38,492 nucleotides of DNA from Bacteroidota bacterium (lineage in GTDB: Bacteria > Bacteroidota > Bacteroidia > AKYH767-A > 2013-40CM-41-45): contig JAPLDA010000015.1 of the NCBI GenBank assembly GCA_026391945.1, positions 1 through 38,492 of the forward strand. Direction: 5' to 3'. Positions 23,104 through 30,663 of this stretch are shown here, in pieces (the first letter of the stretch is position 1; each line of letters opens with the position of its first letter). The notes beneath the pieces are model-generated. The model worked only from the letters and a program-made list of their open reading frames with translations. It did not search any database and was not told where the DNA came from. The position numbers and the translations under genes are program-made.

Positions 23104-24552
23104 ATGCGCATTTTACTCACAGGAGCCAATGGTTACATCGGTATGCGCCTGCTTCCCGTATTGGTAGAAGCCGGGTACGATGTTACCTGCGTGGTGAGGG
23201 ACAATCCGCGCTTTCAGCCGTCACCGGATCTTTTAAAAAAAATTACCATCCTTGAATTTGATTTTCTGCAACCGGAAAAAGCGGAAGAAATTTTTGCGGG
23301 GAAGCAATATGATGTAGCCTATTACCTCATTCATTCGCTCAAAGATGATTTTCATTCCCTCCAGGAAAATGAAAAATGTTCCGTTCAGTGTTTTCTGAAA
23401 GTGGCGGGCATTTCACAGGTAAAGCAGGTGATCTATTTGGGAGGCATCAGTAACCAAAGCAATTTATCACCGCATCTCCAGGCACGTAAGATTGTGAGTG
23501 ATGAAATAAAAAAATCCGGAATCGCATACACCATTTTTGAAGCGGGAATCATCGTGGGTTCAGGAAGCGCATCGTTTGAAATTATCCGCGACCTCGTTGA
23601 AAAACTGCCGGTCATGATCGCTCCCAACTGGCTGAATACACGCTGCCAGCCCATTGCCATTCGCAACGTGATCAATTACCTGCGATCGTGCCTGCTGGAT
23701 GAAAAAACTTTTTTCAAAACATTTGAAATCGGTGGACCGGATGTTCTCTCCTATAAAGAGATGCTGCTGGGCTTCGCAGCCGTACGCGGATACAAACGCA
23801 GGATTTTTATTTTCCCGGTACCGCTTCCAAGGCTTTCCGCTCACTGGTTGTACTTAATAACGTCCACCAATTTTACTATTGCGCGGCAACTCGTGGTGAG
23901 CATGAAGAATGATGTGGTGTGTAAAGAAAATTCCGTGCGTGATATTCTTCCGCAGGAATTGATTCCTTATCATGAAGCGATTCGTCTTGCTTTCCAGGCC
24001 ATCTCGCAAAACATGGTGGTGTCGAGCTGGAAAGATGCTGCAGTCAACAGTTTCCAGCGGCTGGATATCAACCAGCACATCCAGGTGCCTCGGTATGGCT
24101 GCTTTAAGGATCGCAAATGGATAGAAATTCCGGAAGACAAAGTGGAGGAAGTAGCGGATCGTTTTTTTGGCATCGGTGGCAGTCATGGCTGGTACTATGC
24201 TGACCTGTTATGGCGTGTGCGTGGATTGGTGGACAAAGCAGTGGGAGGTGTGGGGCTTCTTAGAGGTCGGCGCAGTGATGTTGACCTGCAGCCCGGCGAT
24301 GCAGTAGATTTCTGGAGGGTGTTGCTCGCGGACCGAAAAAATCACCGGTTGCTTTTGTTTGCTGAAATGAAATTGCCGGGAGAAGCATGGCTTGAATTTT
24401 CCATCGTGAAAAATAACCATCGCTGTGTACTGAAACAGACGGCCACGTTCCGGCCGAGAGGAATTGCCGGAAGAAATTACTGGTACAGCATGCTTCCGTT
24501 TCACTTTTTTATTTTCAGAAATATGCTGAAACGGATTGCCGGGAAAAAGTGA
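23104..24552 (+). CDS. NAD(P)-binding SDR-family oxidoreductase with DUF2867 domain
   Basis: About 482 residues. The N-terminal half is an atypical short-chain dehydrogenase (MRILLTGANGYIGMRLLPVL gives the TGxxGxxG motif). The catalytic tyrosine is not obvious, which is common in this YbjT-like group. The C-terminal part (about 310-480, with SHGWYYADLLWRVRGLVDK and GDAVDFWRVL) is a DUF2867 domain. The frame is open upstream of 23104, but the extra residues are hydrophobic and precede the conserved start, so I placed the start at this ATG. Two-domain proteins of this kind occur widely in bacteria; the substrate is unknown. It is monocistronic by layout. Confidence 0.87.
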   Translation: MRILLTGANGYIGMRLLPVLVEAGYDVTCVVRDNPRFQPSPDLLKKITILEFDFLQPEKAEEIFAGKQYDVAYYLIHSLKDDFHSLQENEKCSVQCFLKVAGISQVKQVIYLGGISNQSNLSPHLQARKIVSDEIKKSGIAYTIFEAGIIVGSGSASFEIIRDLVEKLPVMIAPNWLNTRCQPIAIRNVINYLRSCLLDEKTFFKTFEIGGPDVLSYKEMLLGFAAVRGYKRRIFIFPVPLPRLSAHWLYLITSTNFTIARQLVVSMKNDVVCKENSVRDILPQELIPYHEAIRLAFQAISQNMVVSSWKDAAVNSFQRLDINQHIQVPRYGCFKDRKWIEIPEDKVEEVADRFFGIGGSHGWYYADLLWRVRGLVDKAVGGVGLLRGRRSDVDLQPGDAVDFWRVLLADRKNHRLLLFAEMKLPGEAWLEFSIVKNNHRCVLKQTATFRPRGIAGRNYWYSMLPFHFFIFRNMLKRIAGKK

Positions 24553-24905
24553 AAGGTGGTTTATCCGGGTGATTTTTTCTGTTTTAACTTCAGGGCTTCA
24601 CCCTTTTTATCACAGGGTATTGTTGATTTGAATGATAGCTCCACCCGACCGCGAACTCCGCAATCAGCCACCATTCGCCATTTTTCGCATGCTGTTTACC
24701 CAATAAAAAAATAATTTATTTTTTTAGAACGGAATTTTGATTTAATTAGTCGTCGGGTTTGCCTTTTATAAGATGACGCCATAGAGGTAAACCCATCGGA
24801 GAACGAATTCTCCACTCCCGGTGTTATCGGAATTACTACAGTGATGGAGAGCCAATAAAAAAATATATTGTACGGAAACTTCCATGTTACTTAATCATAA
24901 ATAAA
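24553..24905. other. 353-bp intergenic region containing a candidate structured leader
   Basis: No gene is seen. Near 24597-24620 there is a weak hairpin ACCCT...AGGGT without a T-run. An A/T-rich block follows at 24700-24725. The last 160 bp are dominated by nested complementary segments, listed separately as a candidate structured RNA. No exact TAnnTTTG box stands out. Confidence 0.5.
24749..24847 (+). ncRNA. Candidate structured 5' leader (pseudoknot plus hairpins) upstream of the propeller gene
   Basis: GTCGTC (24749-24754) pairs with GATGAC (24772-24777). The loop segment GGGTTTGCC (24755-24763) pairs with GGTAAACCC (24786-24794) outside the first stem, with one G-U pair in each. Together they make an H-type pseudoknot with 8-nt loops. 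Next comes the hairpin GGAGAA-CGAA-TTCTCC (24798-24813), enclosed by CCATC (24793-24797) and GATGG (24843-24847). The leader starts about 157 nt before the start codon. I cannot match it to a known riboswitch class. The pairing was found by eye only. Confidence 0.4.
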
Positions 24906-26957
24906 ATGAAAAAAACATTCCTCATCCTCTTCTTCATGAACAGCATTCTGCTGGATGCTTCGGCACAAAACTGGCGCGTCTGGGCCACTTATTTCGGTGG
25001 CAGCGATGCAGACCTGGCGTACAACACTACGGTGGATGCTTCGGGAAATGTGTACCTGACCGGGCAAACGTACAGCGCCAGTGGCATTGCAACTCCGGGC
25101 GCCCATCAAAACACGTATGGCGGCGGTGGCGGCGATGCCTTCCTGATTAAATATAATTCCAGCGGCGTCAGGCTTTGGGCTACGTACTATGGCGGACCCG
25201 GTTCCGATTATGGCCTCTCTGTGAAAACAGATGCAGCCGGAAATGTTTACATGGCAGGATACACTTCAAGTACCAGTGGCATTGCTACGGCAGGTACGTA
25301 TCAAACTTCCTTAAGTGGAGCCGTTGATGCATTTGTTGTAAAATTTAATTCCGCCGGTGTCCGGCAGTGGGCTACTTATTACGGTGATACGGCTTACGAC
25401 CAGGGATCTGCTGTTGCAGCTGATGCTTCAGGCAATGTATACCTCACAGGATTTACGGAGAGCCCAAATGGTTTTGCTACGGCAGGAGCACAGCAAATGA
25501 CTTTCGGCGGAGAAGACGATGCTTTTCTTGTCAAGTTCAATAACACCGGTAACCGTTTGTGGGGAACGTTTTATGGAGGAGGCAGTAAGGATTACGGCAA
25601 CGATGTGGCGATTGATTCCTCCGGAAATGTAATCATCTGCGGATATTGCGGAAGCACCGACAGCATTGCTTCGGCGGGAGGATTTCAAAATTCATTTGGC
25701 GGAGACGTCGATGCTTTTGTCGCAAAATTTAATCCGGCAGGAAGCCGTCTTTGGGCTACTTACTACGGCGGTACCCAGGTTGACTTTGGTATTGGTGTCG
25801 CCACCGGACCCGGCGGTGTCATTTATCTCACCGGGCAAACATCCGATACGGTAGCCATTGCATCCGGCGGTTTTCAAAATACGTTTGGTGGTGCGAGGGA
25901 TGCCTATCTCGTCAAGTTTGATGCGGCCGGAAACCGCATGTGGGCTACTTATTATGGTGGAGCAGGCAACGAAGAAGGAATCGATGTTGCTGTGGATGCA
26001 GCCGGTTTTGTTTTCCTTGGAGGAGATACCTATAGTTCCAATGCCGGGAATTGCGTAGCGACACCGGGCGGATTTCAAACCAACATCGGCGGAACGGAAA
26101 ATAATTTTTTGGTGGCATTTACACCGGCCGGGGTTCGGCTGAGTGCTACCTACTATGGTTCAACACATGAAGAAGAGGCACACGTTGCCGTGAGTTCTTA
26201 CGGTGAAGCCTACTTGGCTGGATTTACGTATAGTCCCACCGGCATTTCATATTTAGGATTTCAAAATACGTATGGCGGTGGAACGTATGATGCATACCTT
26301 GTAAAATTTACAACGCCCGTTCCCGATACCGGTATCAATGTTCCCAATAATTTATTGCCGCCCAATCCCACTTCAACGGGACCTATTATATATATCGGCG
26401 TTTCTATATTTGACGGAGGCAACATCCACCTAACGGATGCAGTATTGAAAAACTTCTCACCCGGAACACCGCTGCCATCTTCCGGATCATCAACGATTGT
26501 ATTGAGTTGCGACTTTACCGGAACGTATAGCGACGGAGGAACTTCTGTTCCCGTTGCCTGCCAGGCCAATGTCAGGATGAAGGTTGATTTTTCATCCTCT
26601 TCCGGCCCGACAAAAGTGTACGATACAGAAATGCTCCAGCTCGATTTATACGGCGGCACGTTGCCGTCGGGAGTCACACTCCGGGAAAGTCCAACGCTTG
26701 TATCGCATGGCCAGACTGTCATCACCGATATCGGCAGCGGACAATTCCGCATGTCGAGTTTCTTTGATGTGTTTACTGAATTGAGTACCGACAATGGTAA
26801 TTCCTGGCAGCCGGCTTCCGGACCTCCTTCACGCATAGCAATAAGACAGAGTTCTACGGCGTCAATTCCTGCTCTGTCAGAATGGGGCCTCATCCTGTTC
26901 GGAATCCTTGTTCTCGGCTTTGGGATGTTTTATATCAAGATGAAAGTGTCCTCTTGA
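24906..26957 (+). CDS. Secreted SBBP beta-propeller protein with IPTL-CTERM-like tail
   Basis: A 683-residue exported protein, signal peptide ending near LDASAQ (residue 21). Residues about 22-475 hold seven repeats of about 65 residues, each opening with a WATYYGG-type strand and containing DASGNVYLTGQT and DAFLVKFN-type strands, as in SBBP (beta-propeller) proteins; seven fits one closed propeller. About 480-650 is a beta-rich region without a recognised name. The last 30 residues (PALSEWGLILFGILVLGFGMFY followed by KMKVSS) give the motif, membrane segment and basic end of an IPTL-CTERM sorting signal. This sorting type differs from the T9SS signals on the two other secreted proteins here. 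Confidence 0.85.
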   Translation: MKKTFLILFFMNSILLDASAQNWRVWATYFGGSDADLAYNTTVDASGNVYLTGQTYSASGIATPGAHQNTYGGGGGDAFLIKYNSSGVRLWATYYGGPGSDYGLSVKTDAAGNVYMAGYTSSTSGIATAGTYQTSLSGAVDAFVVKFNSAGVRQWATYYGDTAYDQGSAVAADASGNVYLTGFTESPNGFATAGAQQMTFGGEDDAFLVKFNNTGNRLWGTFYGGGSKDYGNDVAIDSSGNVIICGYCGSTDSIASAGGFQNSFGGDVDAFVAKFNPAGSRLWATYYGGTQVDFGIGVATGPGGVIYLTGQTSDTVAIASGGFQNTFGGARDAYLVKFDAAGNRMWATYYGGAGNEEGIDVAVDAAGFVFLGGDTYSSNAGNCVATPGGFQTNIGGTENNFLVAFTPAGVRLSATYYGSTHEEEAHVAVSSYGEAYLAGFTYSPTGISYLGFQNTYGGGTYDAYLVKFTTPVPDTGINVPNNLLPPNPTSTGPIIYIGVSIFDGGNIHLTDAVLKNFSPGTPLPSSGSSTIVLSCDFTGTYSDGGTSVPVACQANVRMKVDFSSSSGPTKVYDTEMLQLDLYGGTLPSGVTLRESPTLVSHGQTVITDIGSGQFRMSSFFDVFTELSTDNGNSWQPASGPPSRIAIRQSSTASIPALSEWGLILFGILVLGFGMFYIKMKVSS

Positions 26958-26975
26958 ATAAAATGAAGATTGTAG

Positions 26976-27164
26976 CGTTCTGATTTTTTTGTTTTCGGAA
27001 ATGTTAGGACAAGGGACTATAAGAAAAGTAGGAAAACATTGGTAGACTCAAGCATTCCAATACCTAACTTTTTTATCGGGGATTTTCTGAAAATTGCTGA
27101 ATTCGTTGAAGACCATAAATTGGAGATTCCGGAATTAAATTCAGATGTTATTCAAATGGAATGA
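26976..27164 (+). pseudogene. Possible gene remnant (C-terminal fragment, no start codon)
   Basis: A 62-residue open frame follows a TAG and ends at a TGA at 27162. It has no ATG or GTG. The part from 27039 reads like protein (LVDSSIPIPNFFIGDFLK, then IAEFVEDHKLEIPELNS). I do not recognise the family. It overlaps the end of the fic gene by 13 bp on the opposite strand. It may be the tail of a gene lost when this island formed, or chance. Confidence 0.28.
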
Positions 27165-28264
27165 AGTTCTGCCAATTTATAGTTTGTACTCCGGCCACCG
27201 CTGTCTTCCCTCTCCAAAATCTTTTGCGTTATTAAATCCTGTATATCGCGTAGTGCTGTATCCTGGGAACATTTGCAAATCTTTGCCCACTTGGATGAGG
27301 TAAGTGTTCCATCGAATCCATCCAGCAATTTGTTGACCATCAGTTTTTGCCGGTCATTGAGTTTTTTAGTATTCAGTTTATGCCAAAACTTTGCTTTGTT
27401 GATGACATACGCAGACCCTTCTTCCGAAGCAATGATGGCACGATCAAGGCAACCCAGAAACCACAGTAACCATTGGGTAATATCCAATGCCCCTTGTTGG
27501 GTCTTCTCAAGAATGTCGTAATACTGTTTCCGTTCAATTCGTATTTGTGCAGACATGCTGTAGAACCGTTTTGAGATTCCATCCGCGCGGGTTAACTGCA
27601 TATCCGCGATTGTTCTGGCAATCCGGCCGTTCCCGTCATCAAACGGATGCACGGTGACGAACCACAAATGAGCTACTGCCGCTTTGATGATTGGATGCAA
27701 ATCCTTTTCGTCATTGAACCACTTGAGAAACGCTTTCATTTCCTTTGACAATGATTTCGAATCTGGTGCCTCGAAGTGAACTTTCTCTTTACCCAATGCG
27801 CCCGAAACAACTTGCATAGGATCATCAGGCTTGTTATCTCTCCACTTGCCAACAACAATTCTATGCATACCACTTCGACCTGAGGGGAATAATGCGGCAT
27901 GCCAGCCAAACAACCGTTCCTGTGTTAAAGGTTCATTGAATTTCTGTGTGGCATTGAGCATAACTTCAACCACACCGTCTACATTCCGGTCGGCAGGTAC
28001 AAGCCCTGAGATGTCCATTCCCAGTTTTCTGGCGATGGAAGAACGAACCTGGTCGGGGTTGAGAATCTGCCCTTCGATTTCATTCGACTTCAGAATTTCA
28101 AGCGTCATTGACAATAGTGATGCTTCAGCCTGCAATGAAAAACCCAGGCTTTCCATCCGGCCAATTAAACGTCCTTGACGATGGCTGACAGTCGTTAATA
28201 ATTTAATCAGACGATCCTCGTCCCAAGTGAATTGGGGCCAGTTTTTTCTCTGGTAGATATACAT
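27152..28264 (-). CDS. Fic-family AMPylator (class II) with DUF4172 N-terminus and C-terminal winged helix
   Basis: A protein of 370 residues from the ATG at 28264. It begins MYIYQRKNWPQFTWDEDRL, the DUF4172 N-terminus. An inhibitory helix motif S60-x-x-x-E64-G65 (SNEIEG) marks class II Fic, in which the Glu blocks ATP in cis. The catalytic motif HPFDDGNGR is at 206-214 and is intact. Residues about 303-365 look like a winged helix-turn-helix (KWAKICKCSQDTALRDIQDL). The TTG at 28285 would extend the frame but lies inside the -7 box, so I rejected it. Fic enzymes transfer AMP to hydroxyl groups of target proteins. The gene has its own promoter filled with CCGCAT/ATGCGG sites and may autoregulate through its wHTH. 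Its target is unknown. Confidence 0.9.
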   Translation of the reverse strand: MYIYQRKNWPQFTWDEDRLIKLLTTVSHRQGRLIGRMESLGFSLQAEASLLSMTLEILKSNEIEGQILNPDQVRSSIARKLGMDISGLVPADRNVDGVVEVMLNATQKFNEPLTQERLFGWHAALFPSGRSGMHRIVVGKWRDNKPDDPMQVVSGALGKEKVHFEAPDSKSLSKEMKAFLKWFNDEKDLHPIIKAAVAHLWFVTVHPFDDGNGRIARTIADMQLTRADGISKRFYSMSAQIRIERKQYYDILEKTQQGALDITQWLLWFLGCLDRAIIASEEGSAYVINKAKFWHKLNTKKLNDRQKLMVNKLLDGFDGTLTSSKWAKICKCSQDTALRDIQDLITQKILEREDSGGRSTNYKLAELHSI

Positions 28265-28361
28265 TCTCCGCATTTTATGCGGCAAATATAAGGCTTATTC
28301 TCCGCATTTGTCAAGATAAATTACGCAAAAAATGCGGTGAATAGGGGGATTATCTCCGCAT
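28263..28361. promoter_or_regulatory. Array of CCGCAT/ATGCGG operator-like repeats upstream of fic
   Basis: Five related 11-mers occur in 99 bp: ATTCTCCGCAT (28263-28273), ATGCGGCAAAT (28277-28287, inverted), ATTCTCCGCAT (28297-28307), ATGCGGTGAAT (28332-28342, inverted) and TATCTCCGCAT (28351-28361). The first two form the palindrome CCGCAT-TTT-ATGCGG. The third lies between the -33 and -7 elements, the classical place for repression. The binding protein is unknown; the Fic winged helix is a candidate. Confidence 0.65.
28283..28314 (-). promoter_or_regulatory. fic promoter (-33 TTGACA, -7 TATATTTG)
   Basis: Read on the minus strand, TTGACA lies at 28314-28309 and TATATTTG at 28290-28283, with 21 bp between the TTG and the -7 box. 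TATATTTG matches TAnnTTTG exactly. Transcription would begin near 28277, a dozen bases before the ATG at 28264. Confidence 0.6.
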
Positions 28362-28550
28362 CATCGTGTTCCGACGTGAGAACCTAAAAGGAGGCACTAT
28401 GAGTAGCCACTAACATTTTTAAGACTCTTGTTGATTTTGGATTTAAAATCTGGTAAATATTTTGCCAGAAGGCAATCGCCCAATTGACAAGGGGTTTGGA
28501 GGAAAAGAAAAACAGACTTAACAAGATTTCTCCCGAAAAGTCCGCTTGGG
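28362..28550. other. Gene-free stretch between the fic operators and tRNA-Arg
   Basis: No supported gene. On the minus strand a frame is open from the tRNA edge to a TAG near 28386 (about 50 codons) without homology I can name. On the plus strand AAAAGGAGG at 28386-28394 precedes a four-codon ATG-to-TAA frame at 28399. A strong ribosome-binding site is unusual for this organism, so this may be imported debris. Confidence 0.3.
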
Positions 28551-28622
28551 TAGTCTCGGGCAGAATCGAACTGCCATCAAAAGTTTAGGAAACTTCTATT
28601 CTATCCGTTGAACTACGAGACC
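28551..28622 (-). tRNA. tRNA-Arg (anticodon CCU)
   Basis: A complete cloverleaf on the minus strand, 72 nt without CCA. The acceptor is GGTCTCG with CGAGACT (one G-U at the end) and discriminator A. The D-arm is GTTC...GAAT. The anticodon stem GAAGT/ACTTT holds the loop TTCCTAA, so the anticodon is CCU (reads AGG, Arg). A 4-nt variable loop follows. The T-arm is GGCAG-TTCGATT-CTGCC. The 3' CCA is not encoded. Placed between fic and an aminopeptidase gene, it may mark the edge of an integrated island. Confidence 0.93.
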
Positions 28623-28724
28623 AGGTTAATGCCTGCAAAATTATTTTTTATTCACAGAAGAAAAAATAATAGTTGATCTTCTTCCCAAAGTTTCCGGTTA
28701 CAGGGATTTCCAGTAAGTTTGGGC

Positions 28725-30586
28725 ATGTTTAAACGCCGGCTGTATTCACTTGTTTTCCTCCTTCTCGCAGGAACCAGCGCTTGCCGGCAGAATAAAGCAC
28801 CCGAAACTTCAAAAGAAAACAATATGCAAACCATGGATCCGCATTCTTTCTCAAGGCCTTCAGAAGCAGTCATTAAACATCTTGACCTTGACATCACCGT
28901 CAACTTTGATAAAAAAATTATTTCCGGAACGGCATCGTGCGAAATTGAAACCAATGGTCATACCAGCCAGATCGTGTTCGATACGCACGGTTTAACGATT
29001 GAAAAGATTACTATTGATAATGTCGAACCCGCTACTTTTAAGCTCGGTGACGAAGTGAAATTTTTAGGACGGCCTTTAATCGTAAACTGCAAACCGGGAA
29101 CAAAAAAAATCACCATCCGCTATTCCACGAGTCCGGATGCCGCCGCTTTGCAATGGCTGACGAAGGAACAAACAGCCGGGAAAAATGCTCCGTTCTTTTT
29201 TACACAGTCGCAAGCGATACTTGCACGCACGTGGGTTCCCATCCAGGACAGCCCCGGAATACGATTCACCTATTCTGCAACCGTTCATGTTCCCAAAGGG
29301 CTGATGGCCGTGATGAGTGCCGGAAATCCACAGGAAAAAAATGCCGATGGAATTTATCACTTCGACATGCCGCAACCGATTCCAGCTTACCTGTTAGCAC
29401 TGGCTGTGGGAGATTTTATTTTCAGGCCCATCGGGAAACGAACCGGCGTGTATGCCGAACCTGCAACCATCGAAAAGTCGGTGTATGAAAAATGGTGGAC
29501 ACGGCGGAAAAATTATACGGACCTTATGAATGGGGACGATACGATCTCATCGTTCTTCCACCGAGTTTCCCTTTCGGCGGAATGGAAAATCCCCGACTTA
29601 CCTTTTGTACACCAACTATTCTCGCCGGCGACCGCTCACTCGTCAGCCTCGTTGCGCATGAACTCGCTCATTCATGGAGCGGAAACCTGGTAACGAATGC
29701 AACATGGAATGACTTCTGGATGAATGAAGGGTTTACCGTTTATTTTGAAAACAGGATCATGGAAGCATTGTATGGAAAATCGTTTGCCGATATGCAGGCC
29801 TTACTCGGACTGGAAGATCTCAAAGAAACCATTGCTGAGTTAGGAGATACCAGCGAGGATACTCATCTGAAATTAAACCTGGCCAATCGTGATCCGGATG
29901 ATGGCATGACGGATGTTGCCTATGAGAAGGGACATTTTCTTTTGCTCCTGATGGAAAATACCTTCGGGAGGGAAAAGTTTGATGCATTTCTCAAAAATTA
30001 TTTTCAGCGGCATAAATTCCAGACGATCACCACCGAGCAGTTTATCAAAGAATACAACGAAGAACTAATTCAGGGCGACAGCGCAGCAGCAAAAAAAATT
30101 GACATCAACCGCTGGGTTTACGGACCGGGCATTCCAGCCAATTGTCCTGTGATTGTTTCGGAACGTTTCAATGCGGTGAATGCAACGGTGGAAGAATGGA
30201 AAAAAGATGTGCCTGCGAAAAATCTTGACACAAAAAATTATACGAGCAACGAATGGCAACGCTTCATCCGTTCATTGCCGGAAGAAGTTTCAAAAGATAA
30301 AATGAAAGAACTCGACGATGCATTTCATTTTACTGCATCCGGAAACTCCGAAATCCTCGGAGTCTGGTTCGAGCATGTGATTAAAAGTGAGTATGAGCCT
30401 GGTTATGCAGCACTCGAAAGTTTTTTGGTGAATGTCGGCAGAAGAAAATTCTGCAAGCCGCTGTATACATTCCTTTCAAAAACCCCGGATGGAATTGAAC
30501 TCGCCAAAAATATTTATTCAAAAGCCCGCCCGAATTATCATAGTGTTACGCGAAGCACGATTGATGAAATCTTAGAATGGAAATGA
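28725..30586 (+). pseudogene. M1-family aminopeptidase lipoprotein, interrupted by a one-base frameshift
   Basis: Two frames together cover one LTA4-hydrolase-like M1 aminopeptidase of about 620 residues. The first (ATG 28725) has a lipoprotein signal peptide (LLLAGTSAC) and the N-terminal beta domain, ending in EKSVYEK. The second resumes as MVDTAEKLYGPYEWGRYDL, then GGMENP (substrate-binding), HELAHSW with NEGFTVYFE (zinc ligands and catalytic Glu) and a C-terminal helical domain. The break is in the run of five A at 29488-29492. One more A would restore a continuous frame (EKMVDTAEKLYGPY), so a sequencing or assembly error is likely; a true inactivating mutation is the alternative. All catalytic residues are intact downstream of the break. 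Confidence 0.85.
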
Positions 30587-30608
30587 CAGGCAATGATTTA
30601 CCGGCCAT

Positions 30609-30640
30609 AAAAAAATCCTGTGCATGCACAGGATTTTTTT
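30609..30640. terminator. Bidirectional intrinsic terminator (perfect 16-bp palindrome)
   Basis: A7 followed by TCCTGTGCA, then TGCACAGGA followed by T7, is a perfect inverted repeat without mismatch. It gives a stable hairpin with a T-run in both directions and lies between the convergent aminopeptidase and EF-G-like genes. Confidence 0.9.
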
Positions 30641-30663
30641 TGATGCTAAGAGTATTGAAAAGA

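Noticed and set aside
24749-24847. c-di-GMP-I (GEMM) riboswitch
   Set aside because: GGTAAACCC faintly recalls the core, but the GAAA tetraloop receptor parts and the GGACGC segment are missing.
24960-26310. DNA-level tandem repeats in the propeller gene
   Set aside because: Similarity is at protein level (SBBP blades); the DNA copies have diverged, so no separate repeat element is listed.
28714-28721. TAAGTTTG as promoter of the aminopeptidase gene
   Set aside because: Exact consensus, but it ends three bases before the ATG of a convincing lipoprotein signal peptide, so transcription would start inside the gene.
29492-30586. Separate gene starting at the ATG at 29492
   Set aside because: It begins mid-domain in an M1 aminopeptidase and continues the upstream frame after a one-base shift.
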